Positions 60,916 through 64,000 of a DNA stretch of 64,000 bases are shown one piece after another (within the stretch, counting starts at the first letter, position 1; each line of letters opens with the position of its first letter). Below the pieces are notes generated by a model. That model saw nothing but the letters and a program-made list of their open reading frames with translations. It was not told the DNA's origin and ran no database searches. A program made the position numbers and the translations under genes. Origin of the DNA: Mycobacterium sp. OTB74 (GTDB lineage Bacteria; Actinomycetota; Actinomycetes; Mycobacteriales; Mycobacteriaceae); assembly GCF_029892685.1 (NCBI RefSeq), contig NZ_JARXVD010000027.1, positions 1 to 64,000 on the forward strand. Reading direction: 5' to 3'.

Positions 60916-61974
60916 ATGACCGGGCACGAAGACCCCAGAGCGCAACCGATCTTCGCCGACGTCGACACCGGCGTCGACGACGCGATGGCCCTGGCGTACC
61001 TGTTGGGCAGTGCCGACGCCGAACTGGTCGGGATCGCCTCAACCGCAGGCAACGTGCCGGTGGACCAGGTCTGCGTGAACAATCTCGGTCTGCTGGAATT
61101 GTGCGCGGCCGAACTGATTCCGGTGTCACGCGGCGCCGACGGGCCCCTGTCTTCCGGATTGCGCACCGCTGAGGACACCCACGGACCGCAGGGGGTTGGT
61201 TATGCCGAATTGCCACCCAGCACAAGAAGAATCACCGACTACGACGCTGCGACAGCGTGGGTGGGGACTGCTCGGCAATACCCCGGCGAGCTGATCGGTC
61301 TGGTCACCGGTCCGTTGACCAACTTCGCACTGGCGCTGCGGATCGAACCGACCCTGCCGCGGCTGCTGCGACGGTTGGTCATCATGGGTGGCGCCTTCGA
61401 CTATCGCGGCAACACCACTCCGGTGTCCGAATGGAACATCAGCGTCGATCCGGAATCCGCCGCTGAAGTGTTCTCGGTGTGGGGCGCGGCCTGGGGGTTG
61501 GAACCCCCGGCACATCTACCGATCATCCTGGGGCTCAACCTGACCGAGCACATCGCCTTGACGCCATCGCTGCTGAGCCGACTGGCCACTGCCGCCGGCG
61601 CCCCGACCTCACCGATGAGCGTGCTCGACGATCGCGGCGCTCGGTCGTCAGCCGCCAACCCATTGATCCGGGTATTAGAAGACGCCATGCGCTTCTACTT
61701 CGAGTTCCATTTCGACCAGGGCGAGGGCTACCTGGCGCACCTGCACGATCCGCTGGCCGCCGCAGTGGCTCTGGACCCGGACCTGGTCCGGTATCGGCAA
61801 GCGACCGTTGACGTGGAACTGCTCGGCACACTGACCCGCGGTATGACGGTGGCCGACTGGCGTGGGCATTGGGGCCGGCACCCCAATGCCCACATCGGTG
61901 TCGAAGTGGACCCGGCCGCATTCTTCGACCGGTTCATCGAGCGGGTCGGAGCGTTCGCAGCCAGCCTTTCGTAG
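60916..61974 (+). CDS. iunH: nucleoside hydrolase, IunH family
   Basis: A 352-residue inosine-uridine-preferring nucleoside hydrolase. The N-terminal calcium-binding aspartates are in FADVDTGVDDAMALAYLLG; IASTAGNVPVDQV, LVTGPLTNFALAL and MGGAFDYRGNTTPVSEWNISVDPE hold further substrate residues, with a late HDPLAAAVALDP. It cleaves ribonucleosides for salvage. Same place as Rv3393, beside imuB. ATG 60916 was chosen for family fit; TATCGT seven bases upstream suggests a leaderless transcript. Confidence 0.9.
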   Translation: MTGHEDPRAQPIFADVDTGVDDAMALAYLLGSADAELVGIASTAGNVPVDQVCVNNLGLLELCAAELIPVSRGADGPLSSGLRTAEDTHGPQGVGYAELPPSTRRITDYDAATAWVGTARQYPGELIGLVTGPLTNFALALRIEPTLPRLLRRLVIMGGAFDYRGNTTPVSEWNISVDPESAAEVFSVWGAAWGLEPPAHLPIILGLNLTEHIALTPSLLSRLATAAGAPTSPMSVLDDRGARSSAANPLIRVLEDAMRFYFEFHFDQGEGYLAHLHDPLAAAVALDPDLVRYRQATVDVELLGTLTRGMTVADWRGHWGRHPNAHIGVEVDPAAFFDRFIERVGAFAASLS

Positions 61975-62019
61975 CGCCGAATGGCCTGGGACATCAGACC
62001 ATTCGGCGGACGGCACCGT

Positions 62020-62442
62020 TCAGTCGTCGGTGACGGTGATCTTGACGTCGATGTTGCCGCGGGTGGCGTTGGAGTAAGGGCAGACCAGATGGGCTTTGTC
62101 GGCCAGGGCCTGAGCGGCATCGTGGTCGAGGTTGGGCAGCGTGATTTCCAGCTCCACCGCCAGGCCGAACCCGCCGTTATCCAGAGTGCCGAGCGAAACC
62201 CGCGCTCCGACAGACGAATCGGTGACGTCAACCTTGTCCTGTCGACCTACCAGCCGCAGCGCGGAGTGGTAGCAGGCGGCGTAGCCGACGGCGAACAACT
62301 GCTCGGGGTTGGTGCCATTGCCACTGCCGCCCATCTCCTTCGGAATAGCCAGATCAAGATCGAGCTTGCCGTCGGAGGTGCGGCCATGCCCATCGCGGCC
62401 TTCGCCGGTGGCCAGAGCTTCAGCGGTGTAGAGGGTCTTCAC
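62020..62442 (-). CDS. ohr: organic hydroperoxide resistance protein, OsmC/Ohr family
   Basis: A 140-residue thiol peroxidase that reduces organic hydroperoxides. The catalytic cysteines are in FAVGYAACYHSALRL and AHLVCPYSNATRGNID. GTG start with AAGGAG upstream. It follows ohrR by 10 bp on the same strand, so they form one operon controlled by the operators at 62901-62921. Confidence 0.94.
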   Translation of the reverse strand: MKTLYTAEALATGEGRDGHGRTSDGKLDLDLAIPKEMGGSGNGTNPEQLFAVGYAACYHSALRLVGRQDKVDVTDSSVGARVSLGTLDNGGFGLAVELEITLPNLDHDAAQALADKAHLVCPYSNATRGNIDVKITVTDD

Positions 62443-62452
62443 GGTAACTCCT

Positions 62453-62884
62453 TCAGTCGGATGCGCTGAGCGCATCAGTGAGTTGACGGACCGCATCGCG
62501 CAGGTCCGCGGCTTGTTGCGCGGTCATTCCGGTCTGTCCCATCAACCGCTCGGGGATGCACTGAACCTTGCTTTCGAGCTTGCGGCCGGCTGGGGTGAGG
62601 GTCACCTCGACCTGTCGCTCGTCCTGCAGCGACCGTTCGCGACGGACAAACCCGTTGGCCTCCAACCGCTTCAGCAGCGGCGAGAGGGTTCCCGAATCGA
62701 GCTCCAGGCGCTCACCCAGCCGACCGACCGTGATCCGCCCCTCCTCCCACAACACCAGCAGCACCAGGTACTGCGGGTAGGTGAGATTCAGTTCGGACAG
62801 CAGTGGCCGATAGGCCGCCGTCATCGCCCGCGACGCCGAGTAGAGAGCGAAGCAGAGTTGGCGGTCCAGGCTGAGCGCATCCAC
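62453..62884 (-). CDS. ohrR: MarR family peroxide-sensing repressor OhrR
   Basis: A 143-residue MarR-type repressor. The peroxide-sensing cysteine is in LDRQLCFALYSASRAM near residue 10; winged-helix motifs are YPQYLVLLVLWEEGRITVG, ELDSGTLSPLLKRLEANGF and RRERSLQDERQVEVTLT. Oxidation of the cysteine releases DNA and induces ohr. GTG 62884 fits the family N terminus. Two AT-rich palindromes lie 17-37 bp upstream. Confidence 0.93.
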   Translation of the reverse strand: MDALSLDRQLCFALYSASRAMTAAYRPLLSELNLTYPQYLVLLVLWEEGRITVGRLGERLELDSGTLSPLLKRLEANGFVRRERSLQDERQVEVTLTPAGRKLESKVQCIPERLMGQTGMTAQQAADLRDAVRQLTDALSASD

Positions 62885-62900
62885 CCCACGACTATAGCCC

Positions 62901-62921
62901 ACAATTTAATTGTGCACAATT
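62901..62921. promoter_or_regulatory. OhrR operator pair (overlapping palindromes)
   Basis: ACAATT-T-AATTGT (62901-62913) and AATTGTG-CACAATT (62908-62921) are both perfect palindromes that share AATTGT, with a further TTAATATGT to the right. They match AT-rich OhrR/MarR binding sites and lie in the ohrR promoter. Confidence 0.75.
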
Positions 62922-62945
62922 AATATGTACCGACCACCACTTGAA

Positions 62946-64000
62946 CTACTCGTAAACACCCTCCACGTACCACTGGCGCTGCCGGTAACACAGCAGCAGT
63001 GCCCTGTTGTCCCCGGCATCGTCGCCACCCCCGAGTAACACCTGCGCCCGGGCGGTACGCCCCCTGCCCCGGTCCGGATCCCACCACCGCTCATCGACCG
63101 GCCACGGCCCCGCCCACCACTTCAGCGGCCCACGATGGTCCGAACCCATCAGTCGTGCCGGATCCGCGGAGAACATCCCCCTTTCCGTTATCCGCACCGA
63201 ATTACCGTGGAAATCAACAAGTTCCACAGGCTCGTCCAGTAGCACCGCCGGGGCTGGCTCCGGCAACTGCCCCGGCCAGGGCTGTCCGGGGTCAGCCAGC
63301 CGCACCGGCTCATCCCCCAGCGGCGTGAGCGTGATGCGTTCAGCCGGCCCTCGACCACCACTGAGCACCGGGACCTGCACCGCCTCCGGTCCAAGCAACC
63401 CCTGAACCCGCACCAGCGCCCGCCTGGCCCGCATCCGGTCGTCATCACCAGAAGACCCCCAGAGCGGCAGTTGGAGCGCCGCAGCCGAGACCACCTCGAC
63501 CGGGTGCAGTCGCAGCACGGTGATGGGCCCGGTGGGCCCAGCGCGGTCACCGAGCCCCCGCCTGGTCAACCAGCCGTCGAGTTGCCAGCGCACCCGGTCA
63601 GCTGTGGCATCCTCGGTCAGCGGCTCGGTACACCGCCAGACCCGTTGCAGTTCTTCTCCATTGGCCGTCACCGCATCGATGGCCAGCCGGGTGCAACCGA
63701 CCCCGGCGGATTCCAGGCTGTGATGCAACTCGCCGGCCAGCGCCCGGCCGGCGAATGCCGCGGCGTCCACCCGGTCGATCGGCGGGTCGCAATCCATCAC
63801 GGCATCGAGATCGGCCGGCGCCTCCGGCCCCGACGGATGGCGCGCCGGCTCACCCCGGGCAAACCGGTGGGCGATCACCGCATCGGTACCGAACCGGGAG
63901 GCGACATCGGTGCGGCCCAGCGCAGCGAACTGCCCGATGGTCCGAATCCCCATGCGCCACAATAAATCCGACAGATCCTCGCGGCCGGCACCGGACAGGC
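62946..64000 (-). CDS. imuB: ImuB, C-terminal part (mutasome adaptor, Y-family polymerase-like), partial
   Basis: The frame is open to the right edge, so the N-terminal polymerase-like domain lies outside the window. What remains includes a helix-hairpin-helix-type start (LWRMGIRTIGQFAALGRTD) and the beta-clamp-binding motif QLPLWG near the middle, which in mycobacterial ImuB links DnaE2 to the clamp. The C-terminal WWDPDRGRGRTARAQVLLGG ... YRQRQWYVEGVYE is typical. With dnaE2 at 33860 it forms the SOS mutasome; imuA' should lie beyond the edge. Confidence 0.9.
   Translation of the reverse strand, partial: LSGAGREDLSDLLWRMGIRTIGQFAALGRTDVASRFGTDAVIAHRFARGEPARHPSGPEAPADLDAVMDCDPPIDRVDAAAFAGRALAGELHHSLESAGVGCTRLAIDAVTANGEELQRVWRCTEPLTEDATADRVRWQLDGWLTRRGLGDRAGPTGPITVLRLHPVEVVSAAALQLPLWGSSGDDDRMRARRALVRVQGLLGPEAVQVPVLSGGRGPAERITLTPLGDEPVRLADPGQPWPGQLPEPAPAVLLDEPVELVDFHGNSVRITERGMFSADPARLMGSDHRGPLKWWAGPWPVDERWWDPDRGRGRTARAQVLLGGGDDAGDNRALLLCYRQRQWYVEGVYE

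Overview
The window is high-GC chromosomal DNA from a fast-growing mycobacterium (Mycolicibacterium type). The evidence is gene content and order: monomeric isocitrate dehydrogenase, a SAM-IV riboswitch ahead of metC-metX, DUF3017-folD, the mfpA fluoroquinolone-resistance conservon, trmL, a nitroreductase, gabD2, the DNA-damage polymerase dnaE2, htdY, acrA1, a nucleoside hydrolase and the C-terminal half of imuB. Many starts are GTG or TTG, ATGA/GTGA overlaps between genes are frequent, and several starts look leaderless.

Layout. 1-9.4 kb: an HNH (13E12-type) fragment, xthA, icd2, the methionine genes, a methyltransferase and a TetR/FAD-monooxygenase pair. 9.8-19.9 kb: an integrated element of about 10.07 kb. 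It is bounded by a 7-bp direct repeat (TGTTCAT at 9817-9823 and 19878-19884) and inserted exactly at the start codon of a DoxX gene. It carries a large serine integrase, cargo for secreted DUF732 proteins, a mycothiol-dependent-type enzyme gene lying inside a broken HNH nuclease gene, a long leftward operon of small overlapping genes with a RecA-like RepA ATPase and two excisionase-type HTH proteins, and a truncated ParB-like gene. No capsid, tail, terminase or conjugation gene is visible.

20-39 kb: DUF3017-folD, an Old Yellow Enzyme family oxidoreductase, an Rv1747-like FHA/ABC exporter, the mfp conservon (sensor kinase, roadblock, DUF742, GTPase, then mfpA) split by an opposite-strand Tat-exported DUF1906 gene, trmL, nitroreductase, gabD2, dnaE2 with an SOS box, an MFS transporter and a tautomerase. 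39-49 kb: accessory DNA with an EXPERA/TMEM97-like membrane protein, a frameshifted gene remnant, a large DUF4157 protein with two HExxH motifs, a glutaminase-STAS fusion, a second FAD monooxygenase, a CsbD-like protein, and a DUF899-SRPBCC pair.

49-64 kb: htdY and acrA1, then a nitrogen cluster: amt facing glnT across a GlnR-like control region, glxB-glxC-glxD (N-methylglutamate synthase-like), a sarcosine-oxidase-type FAD enzyme, an N-carbamoyl/allantoate-type amidohydrolase and an XRE-cupin regulator. It could assimilate nitrogen from methylated or carbamoylated amines. The window ends with a nucleoside hydrolase, ohrR-ohr with clear operators, and imuB running off the edge.
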